Assembly (NCBI GenBank): GCA_023333565.1
Contig: JAJKFH010003165.1
Location: 744,001 to 808,000, forward strand
DNA length: 64,000 nt
Source of the DNA: Puffinus mauretanicus
Lineage: Eukaryota; Chordata; Aves; Procellariiformes; Procellariidae
Direction: 5' to 3'
Part shown: piece after piece, positions 51,493-62,885 of the stretch
How the letters are laid out: the number at the start of each line of letters is the position of its first letter
Position numbering within the stretch: position 1 is the first letter of the stretch
Program-made: the position numbers and the translations under genes
The notes under the pieces: generated by a model
What the model was told of the DNA's origin: nothing
Database searches by the model: none
What the model saw: only the letters and a program-made list of their open reading frames with translations

Positions 51493-53211
51493 CTCATTCA
51501 TGGATCTTTGTACCAGATATACCATGACTGGGCTGAAGGTCAGGCAAGCAGCTCTGTGTTTCTTCCTGAACCACCCAGTCTCATCACAGCCACCTTGATT
51601 ATGTTTCAGCCCTGTCCTGCCTGGTACCCTCCTCTTGTCAGGGAGGGACACCCTCAGGGTCCATTTAGGGCAGGTTGGTATTGCTGAGCTGTGGAAAAAC
51701 CAGCCAGTGCGGAGGCAAAGAACAGAGCCTGTAAAAAGAAAGCATTCTTTCCACACCCTCTGGTTTTCGTATCTCATATTTGAGTTTGAAACCATGGTAT
51801 TTTGAACTATGACTCACCAATTTTTCTTTATTGCTGATTGATAGACTATGGTTGGTAAATTTTATGAGTTTAATCAGTCAAGCAGCTATATGCAAAGTAA
51901 AGCTAAGCCAATAGTATTTAATTTCTGCTATCTATAATAGGAATAGATAATGTAATGAGACTTTGTCATGTCCAAAAGCATGTAAATTAATCTGACATTA
52001 CAGGCATGGCCATTGCACACTGACACAAAAAAAGCAGGACTTCCTGCTTTTGTTCATATTGTTTCCCATGTAGTTTGTTTATTGCTGTGATTTCTTTATT
52101 AGTCAGGTGGACGCACCGTGCTGGGGCCCTGCAACAGAAATCAGCTATCTCGTGGGACCTACAGAAATGCCTGAGCTCAGTCAGGGGAGAGAGCCCAAAG
52201 TGATTCAGTGTGGTCACATAGAGAGACAAGGGAGAATTCTCCCCTGCAGGGTCCTGTTGAGGATTATACCCTCCCGCGGATGCCCTGATAATCTTATAAT
52301 CCCTAACCTATGACTTGTCTCTGATCTCCTCTTACTCCAAATTACTTAGACTTCAAGTAAGAGGAAGTTTAGAGAAGAAGAACAATTATGAAAAGCCATT
52401 TCCATTAAGCTCCTAAAATGTTTTTAGCCAGTTTAACAGAGCAGTTAATGAGAGCAGTAGAGGAGACCTTGGGAGGGTAACATAGATGTCTTTAATCTTT
52501 CTGCTTTATTTTTCTTATCTCCACCACATCTGCTGAAGCAAACAAGCAAACAAGATGTGTTTCCAGCATGCACTTAACACTTTACATGCTGTAGTTGAAA
52601 AAGTGGAGAAATGCTTTATTTTTTCATTCATTTAACAGCTTTAATTGATGTGATATAAATGACTTGAAATATTCCCTCCACATACACACAGACTTGTAAA
52701 TGATAGGTTTGGTTACTACTCAAAAGTAGATCCACTTTACCACCTTCCCCCCCCGCCCCAAAAAAAAATGGATTATTTTATTAAGCCCTGCAGTAAGCCT
52801 ATTATACTACAGTGAGGAGCGGTTTGTATATGCTTTCTGGTTCTGCCTTTTTTATGGATTTCAAAGATAATTTCAAATTAAAATAACCTAAAGCATAAAA
52901 GAGACTGGCATTGGTTATTTATTCTTTACAAATAGGTGTAATTATTGTGGGGTTTTTATTTTGTTATTGACAAAACTCTAAAATGTGCATTATTCTGCTT
53001 TATGTATCTATTTTTATACAGCTCTTGGGTAAAAGTGAACTTTTACATAGCATTTTTCCTTATTGTTTTTAAAATGTAGTATTTAAAATATTTGCCATTT
53101 GCAAAACAGTCACCTTCTTCATCTCTCCCCCAAAGTATTGCACTTTCTTTTGTTCTATCGGAGTTTCTTTATAGTATGAAAAAGAGAAGAAAAATATGCA
53201 CATTCTAGAAA

Positions 53212-53245
53212 TAACAACAACAATAATAATAATAATTTATTATTC
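53212..53245. repeat. AAC/AAT trinucleotide simple repeat
   Basis: Three AAC units pass into four or five AAT units and then TTTATTATT. It is a short, partly decayed microsatellite. Confidence 0.85.
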
Positions 53246-54856
53246 ATGAATATTGAAAAGCTACAATTAAGCAAGACGTGTAAAAACAAACCTTGTAAGA
53301 ATATTCAAAAGAAGAAACTTTACAAAACAGGTTTGGGTTTTTTTTCAGTTTAGAGAGATGAGGGAATGTAGCTTGTCAGAGGAGGAGTACAGTTGGAATT
53401 AATTACCAAACATCACTGAGTGACCCCCTTTCTCCTTCCAGGCTATTTTCTGTTCTATTTGAACTGCATGGTTTTGGGGTGATAGTTGTTTTTTACTGTC
53501 ATTTCAGGTCAGTGCTGTGATCTCAACTGGGGTCTCAAGGTGTTGCAGTAAGATAATTTGCAACAGGTAGAATGACAAGCATCCATCATTATCTCCAGCA
53601 ATTTTTTTACAAGGCTACAGAGCTATTTGAACACTGTCTCAACTGTTTGGCTTTTGAAGGCAGATTTAGCCTTTCTGGACTGAGGCTTTTGCAATATTTC
53701 ATATAATGATTTGTGCACAAAACTGTACTATCGTATTAATAATTGGAGTAACATTTGTTATTTTACAAATCCAAAGTAATAAATGTCATCACCACTAAAA
53801 CTGTAATTCACGTAATGGTGTCACATCTTTTTAAAGTCACTAGTACTCTGGATTATGTCCCTTCCTTGCTGTTATATTAGAACCATGATATAAAAATGCA
53901 CTGTTGACTTCGCAGGAAAACATCATTAAAAGAGATTGCTTTATCTCTTTTACTCCTTTGACCTCTCCCTTCCAGCCATAACTAGTTTACTGTAGCTGTA
54001 TTCTTCCTCTCCCAAAGCAAAAGTAATTAATCTACTTTCAAGATTTGCAGAATCTCATATTTCAGAAAGTACCTGGTTTTGCTTAGAATGGCCTTGTTGT
54101 CATTGTGTGATTGAAAAATGATCTGAAACACTTTATCAAAGATCAAATACGCAAACAGCACTTGCCATTAGCTAAGTGTTTGGCCTGGGCTGAGGCATCC
54201 CATCACGTACTGGACTAGTGAGCTCAGTATCATCCCTGATCAGCACGGGAGCGTAGCACCCACGAGTTTAATTAGACTGCAACACGTCTGTATAACCGAG
54301 TTTGAGTTTAGCAATAGATAGGTATGGCAATGTCCTTGTTGTTTTGTTGCTATGGTAAAGGTTGGGATTTTAAAAAGCACAAAACAAATTAAGAGTAACT
54401 ATGACCAACTAGAGGAGATGGTCGGTGAGGAGTTTATGAATTCTAATTTAACTTAGGAGCTTCTATGTGAGATTTCAAACTTCAGTGTGAATGTAGCACT
54501 GGGTGCCTTCACTACTTTCTTTCTACTGCCATATTTGGCCGAAATTCAATGGGATGATGACACAGCTCTAATAATGGAAAGTCATTAACCTGAGGAAATC
54601 TCATTCAAATGAAACTAAATGGGGCAATGCAATAGCTAAATCTTGCCAGGGTAAGTTTTGTCTGACTTCTTTTCAGGGAGCTGGAGCTGAGAGCAGTGGA
54701 ATTTCTCCCTGAGGCAGAACAAAGGAATTAGATGTCATTTTGCAGCCCTATAACTTAAAGTGATTTCAAACCTCAGGACTTCTTGCAGGAGAGAAGGTAA
54801 TGCTTCTCGCAAAGTAGGATTAGCCAAGGAAGAAGAAAAATGGCTGTGTAAAGAGG

Positions 54857-54875
54857 AAAGAGAGAGAGAGAGAGA
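54857..54875. repeat. GA dinucleotide microsatellite
   Basis: About eight to nine uninterrupted AG units. Confidence 0.85.
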
Positions 54876-55206
54876 TATTCAAGAATATTCAAAAAAGGAT
54901 CCAAAGAACAACTACCACCCCAAATCACACACAGTTCAGATAGAAAAGACAAAAAGATTCTGACATATCCAAAAAAAATGGGGGGAAGGAAACAGAGGCA
55001 TGTGTGTTTATTATTTTGTCTAGTTCTGTATCCTTCCTCTGTTAACTGAAGTAGAGGATAATTGTATTTAGAAACCCATATACATCTTGGGCATCTGTTA
55101 ACTTTCATCTGTCTTGTATCACTGAAAAGTAACATGTAAATCCAGCATGCTGCAGGCTAGATTTAAGGAATTCAGTATGTTTAAATCACTGCAATGTCTG
55201 GAAGCT

Positions 55207-55230
55207 TAGGACAGCCTAGGACAGCCTAGG
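55207..55230. repeat. 10-bp tandem duplication, 2.4 copies
   Basis: TAGGACAGCC twice plus TAGG. It is a slippage-type microduplication. Confidence 0.85.
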
Positions 55231-56028
55231 GGCCATTTAGCCCCATCTCTGTGAAGAGATAACAGATATCCATATTTTATCTAAGTGTGTCAGAGGTGCC
55301 AAGGATGGGACAAAGACCAGTAGACCAAAAGAAGATGAAACTCATGTGTGTATCCTTGAGGTCCCAATACAGCAACCTGAACCTAGTGTTCAGCTAGGGT
55401 TAGCCCCATCAGAGCTGAAACAATAACCGAGAATAATAAGAGAAATACATATTGATAGTGGTAAGCGAGCTTGCAAATTGCATTCTTCTTAAGCTCTTGG
55501 CCTCAGACCAGAACTTTTTCATTTAAATGACATATTGAAATACCACTTTCCCCACCCCCTCCAGTTAATTAAAAAAAGCCTCATACTGGAGTGCAAAGAG
55601 TGAACAGTTGAAAAAATAGGCACATTTTGAGTTTTTTTCTAAGCTAGTTCCTTCAGAAATAAGAGTTCCGCTTAGTCAGAATTAGCTCTGAGTTTGGGAA
55701 ATTTTATGCAGTAGACCCATTGAGCTTGCTTGTTTCCATCTCCTACAAAGATTTTTCTTACTCATCTGTGACCCCACTTCCCCATCAATTACTCCTTCTT
55801 GGCGATCTGAGCTGGTTTAAAATCTTGTAATACAGATATCAACACCAAACAGGACTCATCCACAAAGGAAAGGAATGTGGAGCTAGTCTTCAAAGAAGCA
55901 AGTATCAGTGCCAGACACGTTAGTAATTTTTTTTTCTGAACTAGAAGCTTCTAATGTTTGTCTTAGCCTCAGGGCATTAAATGGATCAAAGAGGAGGATC
56001 GGAGGGGACAATGATTATCTGAGGCACT

Positions 56029-56069
56029 CATGTGCTGGAGCACATGACCATCAGTTGATCAGCTGATCA
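56029..56069. repeat. two adjacent perfect palindromes
   Basis: CATGTGCT/AGCACATG form 8-bp arms around GG at 56,029-56,046. Ten bases later TGATCAGCTGATCA (56,056-56,069) is a perfect 14-bp palindrome centred on a CAGCTG E-box. No gene is attached. Confidence 0.8.
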
Positions 56070-57090
56070 TCGTATTGCCACTCATGCCGCTTATATTACG
56101 GAGCTAAATATAGGTGGCGGTGTCCACATCAGCCTAGCATTACCTGACCATCTCTTGCTGCGAGAGAGGACACTACCATTATAGCGTTGTGAAACCAGAA
56201 GTTGACGTATTTCAAGAAGGAGGCATTTCCTACACATGCACGACTTTTTACTGTGTCCTTCCCTCTTCTTTCTGCATTGTCTACATGGAGGTATCTCTTC
56301 CCCCGTGGTTATGCTCTCATGTGCTGTTTGTAGACACTGAGGGACTCCACTGAGGCTGACAGGGCTGGCTGCTTCTGTAGCTGCAGATCGCTTACACATC
56401 TCTGCATGGCATAGCAGTCTGCCAGACAGGCAGGTTTCTGGGTAGTGCTCAGACACCAATTTCATCTGCAAGTGTAATACTGGGTGTAACATGTAATGTG
56501 AAGGGCTCAGAATCCCCTTCCTGGGACACAGACGTCCCCTCCCATTGCCCTCCTCAACACACACACATGCATGTAGCAGTTTTCTTCAGATGTTTTCAAT
56601 GCTTGTGTAAAGGTAGGTACCACAACATGGCCTTGGAAATCTCTTCAACGCAATCATGAATGCAGTTAAATTTTAGATTATTCTAAAGGAGATCTCTGCC
56701 TTAGTGACCTGGATATTCATTAGTTCTGTTTTTTGCTCTATCATCTAAGTCATTTTAAGTCGTAATTCACTCTCATGCAATTCGCTCAGTGCAGAAGAGA
56801 AGCTTCCTCTTCCATGTCCTTTGACCTACCTTTGATTTCTGCTTCCAATTATATCTCATGCTTTGTAGTGGGTTTTGATTTATTTATGATATTTATTCTA
56901 TGATCTTTCCTTCTTTCTAACATTTAATGTCAGGGTGAAGTCTTTTATGGTGTTGGGAACCTGCAGCCTCAGACCCAATGTGAATTGAAGGCAAGGTAGT
57001 GTGTGGTGGGGCAGTGGGAAACATCCTTCTCATGCTTACTCCGGTGGTGAGCTCAGGATGTAGCCCTGCACTGCATATTGTGGGAAAACA

Positions 57091-57472
57091 GGGGAAAGAT
57101 TGGAGAAGGGATGGCTTCGGGGCAGCTAACAGCCCCCTCAGCGCCTATGAGGGGTCATGAAAGAGATGGAGCTGGACTCCTCACAGCAGTGCAGGGTCGG
57201 AGAGCAAGAGGCAAGGAGCACAAGCTGCAAAAAGAGAGGTTCAATCTGGGTATAGGGAGAAACTGTTTCCCCATGAGGACAGTGAAGCAGTGGAGCAGGT
57301 CACTCCAGAGGCTGTGCCATCCCCATCCTTGGAGGTTTTCAAGCCCTGACTGGACCAAGCCCTGAGCAGTCTAGTCTGACCCCAGAGCAGACCGTGCTTT
57401 GGGCAGAGGGTTAGACTAGAGACCTTGTGAGGTCCCTTCCAGTCTAAATAGTCACTGCAGCACTGTGATAGA
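57091..57472 (+). mobile_element. old CR1 LINE 3' fragment
   Basis: It starts abruptly at about GATTGGAGAAGGGATGGCTTC and follows the 3' end of a CR1 element: CAGCTAACAGCCCC, GAGAAACTGTTTCCCC, GTGAAGCAGTGGAGCAGGTC, CAAGCCCTGACTGGACCAAG, CCCTGAGCAGTCTAGTCTGA and the terminal GAGGTCCCTTCCAGTCTAAA, ending in a decayed CACTGTGATAGAC tail. It matches the 27.3-27.55 kb fragment almost feature by feature, so both belong to the same older subfamily. Only the last part of the element is present, by 5' truncation or deletion. The C-terminal third of a 270-codon minus-strand open frame is simply antisense to it. Confidence 0.88.
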
Positions 57473-58445
57473 CAGAACATTTTCTTTCCTACGAAAGATA
57501 CCAGGAATAATCCCTCCACTGGAGAAAGCCAACATTGCAGGAGAGGAAGAAGGGACATGGGCTGTGTGTTTTCTTCAGAGACATTGGCCACTGCCTCCAT
57601 CTCATCCTCCTGGGTCTCTGTGCTCTCTGCACAGAGGCAGCTGTCTGCAGTGGTCTCTGTGCCCCTCTTCCCTGGCTTCCTCATGAGAGGCTCCCTGTGA
57701 CTGCCAGGGAGACCCTGGGGCTGCAGGATCCTTGAGGGTGAGGATGCCAGTGGTCCCCTCCTTGTGCCCAGGCCCTGGAGGTCTCCTGGTTTGGGATGGA
57801 CCCTGGCTGGACACTGTTCCGGGGCTGGGGTGGTGTCCAGACTGGAAGAGGCCAAGGGACATGCCTGCATCACAGTGGAAGAATGAAAGTCAACGAGAGC
57901 CCTGTGAGCAAAGACCTCCCCGTTGCTGGCACACCTGGCTTCAGTAACAATCTTCTGGAGGAACTGCTGGGTGCAACCCAGCAGGAACAGTCTTGGGCTA
58001 TCAGCAAAGGTGGTCCCAACTAAAAGCATGGGTGGTGGGGTGTTGACACCCATGCTGGGACTGAATTGGGCCTTGTGTCTCCAGCTCAGTGCTTGCAGGA
58101 TGAGACTCAGAAGTCATGCTTGCTTTCCCCACAGTCCCATTCAGGTGTTAGATACAAATCACTGCCCTCTTTGGGGCCATTGGCTGCTTTGTGCTGGTGC
58201 CCCAACTGCTCATGCCACTCTCTACCAAGAAGACGGAGGCCAAGACCAGTCCCTCTTCTGGAGGGCTGTCAGGAGGCAGGAGGTGGAGGTGGTCTTTTCT
58301 GCTCTGCAGGATTTCTCCTCCATGTAGAGGAAAGTCACTCTGTTATTGTCTCCAGGCCACTTTGTCTGCCTTTGCTGAAGGGAGTTGTGCTTGGCCACCC
58401 AATTGTGTACATCCTGTGTGCTAGTGTGCTTTCAAGGTAAGTTTG
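57473..58445. other. unidentified GC-rich block after the CR1 tail
   Basis: About 1 kb of markedly GC-rich sequence begins right after the CR1 3' end and stops near 58,445. It carries overlapping open frames on both strands: 270 codons on the minus strand (57,241-58,053, partly antisense CR1), and 134 and 124 codons on the plus strand (57,923-58,327 and 58,066-58,440). None matches a family I know. A strong splice-donor-like sequence AAGGTAAGT lies at 58,434-58,442 and polypyrimidine-AG acceptor-like sites (for example CTTTCCCCACAG, ending 58,134) lie upstream, so a plus-strand exon about 58,135-58,436 is conceivable. It could instead be an unnamed interspersed repeat. I do not call a gene. 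Confidence 0.35.
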
Positions 58446-58539
58446 GTTATGGATGCATGAAGACCCATTGGGCCCAAGAGAGGGCTATATTTTAACAAAA
58501 TCAGAGCTGGATTCCCCAAAGCTGAGGAGATGCTGACCT

Positions 58540-58750
58540 TCATCAACCCTTTAGCCCAATGGTTAGGACATTAAACTTGGAGTGTGAACACAGCAAACAA
58601 AAGCCAACAGACGAGTTGGGTGGTGATCTCTGCTTCAATAAATAAGTAAGGAGTACTAGAAAGGCCCACAAAAGATATCCCATAGCGTGTCCTACAGCCC
58701 ATTGGTTAGACCCAGCTGTTTGCAGAGGGGTTATAGTCATCTCCACTATC
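58540..58750. mobile_element. ancient amniote repeat relic with tRNA-like A-box motif
   Basis: TAGCCCAATGGTTAGGAC (58,551-58,568) resembles the tRNA A-box region seen in tRNA-derived SINEs (consensus-like TAGCTCAGTGGTTAGAGC). A second similar motif, CAGCCCATTGGTTAGAC, lies at 58,694-58,710, and GGGTTATAGTCATCTCCACT follows. This spacing resembles old reptile and bird repeats with two arms around such motifs. Divergence is high and the family is not named with confidence. Confidence 0.35.
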
Positions 58751-59039
58751 TGATTAAAAAATAAGCTCCCACAAACCAGATGATGCTTCTAACTGTGAGG
58801 ATATATTAGGATGAGACCTCCCCTCTCTTGTTCCGTTTTGCCCATTTCTTTGGAAATATAACCAAGCAATCAATATACTTCATTTTGGAATTGATATTTT
58901 TTCCATTTCTTTGGGCTACAATGAGTTGAAATGGGCTCAACTTTCAGACTGCGATTTCACAGGTACTCTACTCTAAGAAACAAATGAAAATGGCTTGTTT
59001 TATCACTCATCTTTTTTACAATCTGAAGAGCCTCACAAA

Positions 59040-59340
59040 AAGATTACGCATGGCGATGCCAGGGCCTCGCCAGGGCTGGGGACTCCCTGGGGGCTGGGAG
59101 CGTCGGGGGCTCCCCATGGTGGGTCAGGGCAGGGCCTGGCAGCCAGGGCCTGTCCCACCTCCGGCCAGGAGCAGGGCAGCTGGGGGGCATTGGGGCAGCC
59201 CCAGTCCCAGGCATCGGGCACTTCCCTAGGGATGGGGATGGGCCAAGCCTGGGACAGATTGTTGGCCCATGGATGAGGATTAGTATCAGGCCTGGTGACG
59301 GGGACCAGGGTGAGACAAGGCCCTGGGATGGCCATGTGGG
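59040..59340. other. GC-rich, CpG-poor patch with G-quadruplex motif
   Basis: About 300 bases are strongly GC-rich inside AT-leaning flanks. By eye there are only about seven CpG in the first 200 bases, far below what the composition predicts, so it is not a CpG island. Frames are open on both strands but only because GC-rich DNA has few stops; none has motifs. The G-quadruplex motif is at 59,073-59,109. It may be an old GC-rich repeat fragment. Confidence 0.5.
59073..59109 (+). other. canonical G-quadruplex motif
   Basis: Five G runs (59,073-75; 59,078-81; 59,089-93; 59,096-98; 59,105-109) are separated by loops of 2, 7, 2 and 6 bases. This meets the usual G3+N1-7 rule with one run to spare. 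Folding in cells is not shown. Confidence 0.7.
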
Positions 59341-62300
59341 TGCCCTCAAGACCCTGATCGGCGATGTGGTCATTATGTGCTGGGCTGTCAATAAGTGACT
59401 GGTAACAAATTGTAGGTAGAGAAGTAGCAGGGTTTCCCCATTTCGGGTTAAAACCAGATATGGATCAGAGCCTTGCATGTCCCATATTGCATTATGTCTT
59501 GAGCAAACTTAGTGCTGGCTTTGGGCCAGGAAGTAATTTTCCAGCCATTTTTCCAGCTGCAGACTAGAGTGCACTGAATGTAGCCTTTATACTCCTCTAA
59601 CATCAGGCCCTGAAACAAAGACTATGTGTGCTTTACAAAGACGTTTTGTTATAACGAAGTGGATTGTATTTACAGTTGGGATTACAGTGCATGGGAATCA
59701 AGATATAGAAATATAAATGCGAAAAACTCTTTCTGATGATAGTGAATAAAATAACCCCTATAGGAATTACTGTATACTTCCATAGTCATCAAGTGGCTTT
59801 CTGGGAAAGTTGAAGGTATTGGTCTTGTATGGGTCCCGGCACATCTGCAGTTACACCCAGGAGTCTGTTTCAATATAGTACAGAAAAATGTTATGCATGT
59901 TTAGAGCCATGTTAATTTTAGAGTCGCCATAGAAATTGCTGGCATCTCAATATTTAATTTCATTTCACAACAGGACAACATCCAGAGATTTCAAAACCTT
60001 CCTTAGAATGGAAATTCTAAAATTCTTAGGAAAAAAAAATTATTAAAAATAAATAAATCTGGAGTTCATTGAAATGTTTTGTTTTGCTTATTCAAAGCAT
60101 CACAATGGTTTGTGTTGATTCATTTCAACACTGAACTGCAGATCACGACTGTGCATTGTCTTGAGGGATCTGTAGTACCAAATCTCATTCATTCCCACAC
60201 TGTGAGCAGGGTCCCTGGCTTCACTCCATATTCTGTAATGCACTCAGAATTACAGGGCTTCCAAGATAAATCCTACAGTTTTGTTCAGAAAGGCGTTATG
60301 TGCCTCACAGGAAACAGATGATTTCAGCAAAAGCACAAGAGAAAGGGAGTCCACATCTACACACCACAGAGGGCATAAAACATTAGGAAACGGTCACTGT
60401 GCATTTGCTTATTCATGCCAACTCAAAAAAAAAAAAAAAGCCTTTGGAGTCATTCAGACCACAAACACTTTCTGATTTGCATCCAACCACCCAAAAATGA
60501 AGTATTTCACTTTGATTTTTATGAACTTTTTTTTAAAAAATAAAAATTCTGCAACATAGGGCTCTTTAAAAAGCATCCAATACAAAAAGTCAGGTGACAG
60601 AGGAGACTTACAGCCATTTCTTCTGTCAAGGACTTCCAACAGGAAAATGATTGAAATACTTTTAAAGCCAGGAGTGGGAACTTTAGCTCTGGGGTAGCAT
60701 CCTCCTCTGCTCCTGCCTCTCCCTGTACTGCCTTTAGTGCTCCTTTGTTGCTGCTCTTCAGCTGGAGGCTGCTGCCTGTCATGGTGGAGGGGTGCCCTGG
60801 CCCATGTCAGTCCAAACGACTCTAAGTCCTATTATTTAAGGTATTTAAATAACTTGACTCATTTTGAGTGAAGCAGGTGAGAGAGCCTTTGATGGCAGCG
60901 GAGCTGGCAGGTGGGATGGCTGATGGATTGCATGGAGAGGCAATGGTAAGCAGCGAGGAGCAGGGTTTGAAACGTCTTCCACTGACACAGCTGCAGCTGG
61001 GAGAAAACCATTTGTAGCCATATTTCACTGAAGTGCAAGGTGTGTTTCTGCTGATCTGGTCCACAGTTTTAAAAGTTCTGCTTTTCTAGCTTACTTTATC
61101 GCCAGGTACTCCAAAATAAATAGGATTGTTTGAACAAAAGATGTACTTGCACTAAAAAAAAGCACCAAAAAAAAAGACCCAGTGAGTTAATCTTGACACA
61201 CGGTGCTCTTCTGTAGGTATGTTGGAGCTGTTTTTTTTTTTAATGTGAGTAAATCCACTGTGCATGCCAATGTGACTGTCTTCACTAGAGATAAAATGTA
61301 AATAGATTTTTAAAAGTTGATAAGCATACTTAGTGCAGTGGGCTTTTGTGAGTATCCAGAGCCTCTGTGAATTGGGCTATTCCTACTGGTGGACAAATAC
61401 GGAGTTAGGAGAGCAACTTCAGGAATCTTAGGCTGCATCAACTGAATGGGGACCTCACATACAATGGTGAAAAACTCCACTTCTCAGTTCAGAAGAGGTT
61501 TCCCATTTTGAATCCAAAGCAGTCTGTAGATGCTGACTATGTTTTCTGAATATGTTTTTTTAAAGAAATTTTTTTTTAAAGAAAATTTTGGAAAGCATGA
61601 ATATCAGCTACTTTTTCGGAATCAGGCTCTTATATAATGAAGACGACTGCCATTTATATCAATAAATGTAGTTATTATTTCAAGAGTAAGGTTCTGGTAA
61701 GCATAGCTATTCAGGTGACCTCTTGCAATTTGGAGGACCGCATAATTCTAATATTTATTAGTGTACCACTGTCAGATAAAAATATTCCTTATATGGATAA
61801 GACATCTACAAGGAATGTATACTTTTAATAACTACAGTACTCACTTTGACAAATACCAGTTGCGTTTGAGTATGAGTTTGCAAACCCACCGGGCTGCCCA
61901 GGGCCTTACAAGGTATTCACCGTAATTGGTAGTTGGTGGGGGAGAAGAAGCAGAAGAATTCCTTCATGTCTCAATTTGACTTAAAAAAAAAAAAATTCAA
62001 CATCAGATGATTTAGACTAGTTTTTGTGTTTCATCAGCTGATGATAAGGTATACCATGCAATCTAATTCTGTGGGCATTTTAGTATCCTGTATGAGCCAG
62101 AAACATCGGATGTCCATTGGAACATATATAATACACAGTGCTCTGAGGTGATAGAAATGAAAAAAGGGTAAGTACTGTAACTTAAAAGAGTACTTCTTGT
62201 TTCAGAAGAGTGTAGGCTCCTAAGCAGGTCTCTGTTTTGTCACCTGATTTCTTCAGTGTAGCCTGCCTTGTTATATGAAGGCATTTCCTCTGCTTCCCCT

Positions 62301-62780
62301 TATGACTCTATAAATACACTCCATCTTGTGGACTATTTTGCCTCATTCTGATTCCTTGTTACACCCGTGACAGAAAACTACCAGTAAGACCAGGACAGGA
62401 CCCAAGCCCAGGGACCAATGACTCCAGAAATCCATTGGTTACTATTTTTGCGTAGGTGTCTTTTCCTTTGTCTACAATGATTTGGGTTGCCATTTCATTC
62501 CAGCCCTATGAAAGACAGCATATTCTTTTGTGTGTGTCATGTAGCAATTGACCATATTTTTCATCTGTGGTATTTCCTTTTCTTTTCTTGTTTTTTCTTC
62601 AAACCTAAGCTATTACTGTGTGCAGAAAACTGTATAGCTGGAAACGTTGTTAGCCTTGTAGGCAGCTGGATGTTTCTGTCATTAGAGCAATGACTTGGGA
62701 TTGAGGCAGGGCCACAGACTTCTTGCTTACTGGGGGAAATCTATTGCCTGGCCCCTCCCTGCCCAGTATGCTTTAACCTC
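59341..62780. other. noncoding single-copy stretch, no gene seen
   Basis: Short homopolymer runs occur at 60,425-60,439 (A) and 61,983-61,995 (A), plus a duplicated T7-9AAAGAAA unit near 61,554-61,586 and a perfect 14-bp palindrome at 62,031-62,044. Open frames are at most 100 codons beyond 59.5 kb and show no motifs. Confidence 0.55.
62031..62044. repeat. 14-bp perfect palindrome with central E-box
   Basis: TCATCAGCTGATGA reads the same on both strands and is centred on CAGCTG, a bHLH E-box core. Isolated palindromes of this length are expected occasionally in 64 kb. Confidence 0.8.
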
Positions 62781-62789
62781 CTCTACTCC

Positions 62790-62885
62790 TTCTCTTGTCT
62801 ATCTTGGGTATAAGCTCTTTGAGGTAGAGACTGCCTTTGACTAAATATTTGGACAAAATATAGCATGATGCAATCTAGATATTTT
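62790..62885. mobile_element. ancient L2/MIR-type 3' tail relic
   Basis: GTATAAGCTCTTTGAGGTAGAGACTG, then TTTGGACAAAATATAGCATGATGCAATC, follows the remembered plan of an old amniote LINE2/MIR-like 3' end (TAAGCTCTTTGGGGCAGGGACTG, then TTTGTACAGCGCCTAGCACAATG). The match is gapped and diverged; no flanking duplication is visible. Confidence 0.4.

Larger units (their letters stand above)
48254..57090. other. noncoding single-copy stretch with one internal duplication
   Basis: Apart from the paired 134-bp copies listed separately, I see no repeat family or gene. Small tracts include an AAC/AAT simple repeat (53,212-53,245), a GA run (54,857-54,875), a 10-bp tandem unit TAGGACAGCC (55,207-55,230), and two palindromes at 56,029-56,069. 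A 157-codon minus-strand open frame (56,091-56,564) contains clustered cysteines but no recognised family. The region around 52.6-53.3 kb is strongly AT-rich. Confidence 0.55.

Noticed and set aside
57241..58053. 270-codon minus-strand open frame as a protein gene
   Set aside because: Its last third is antisense to a CR1 3' end and the rest is GC-rich with few stops. No domain or promoter is visible. Kept only as part of the unexplained block.
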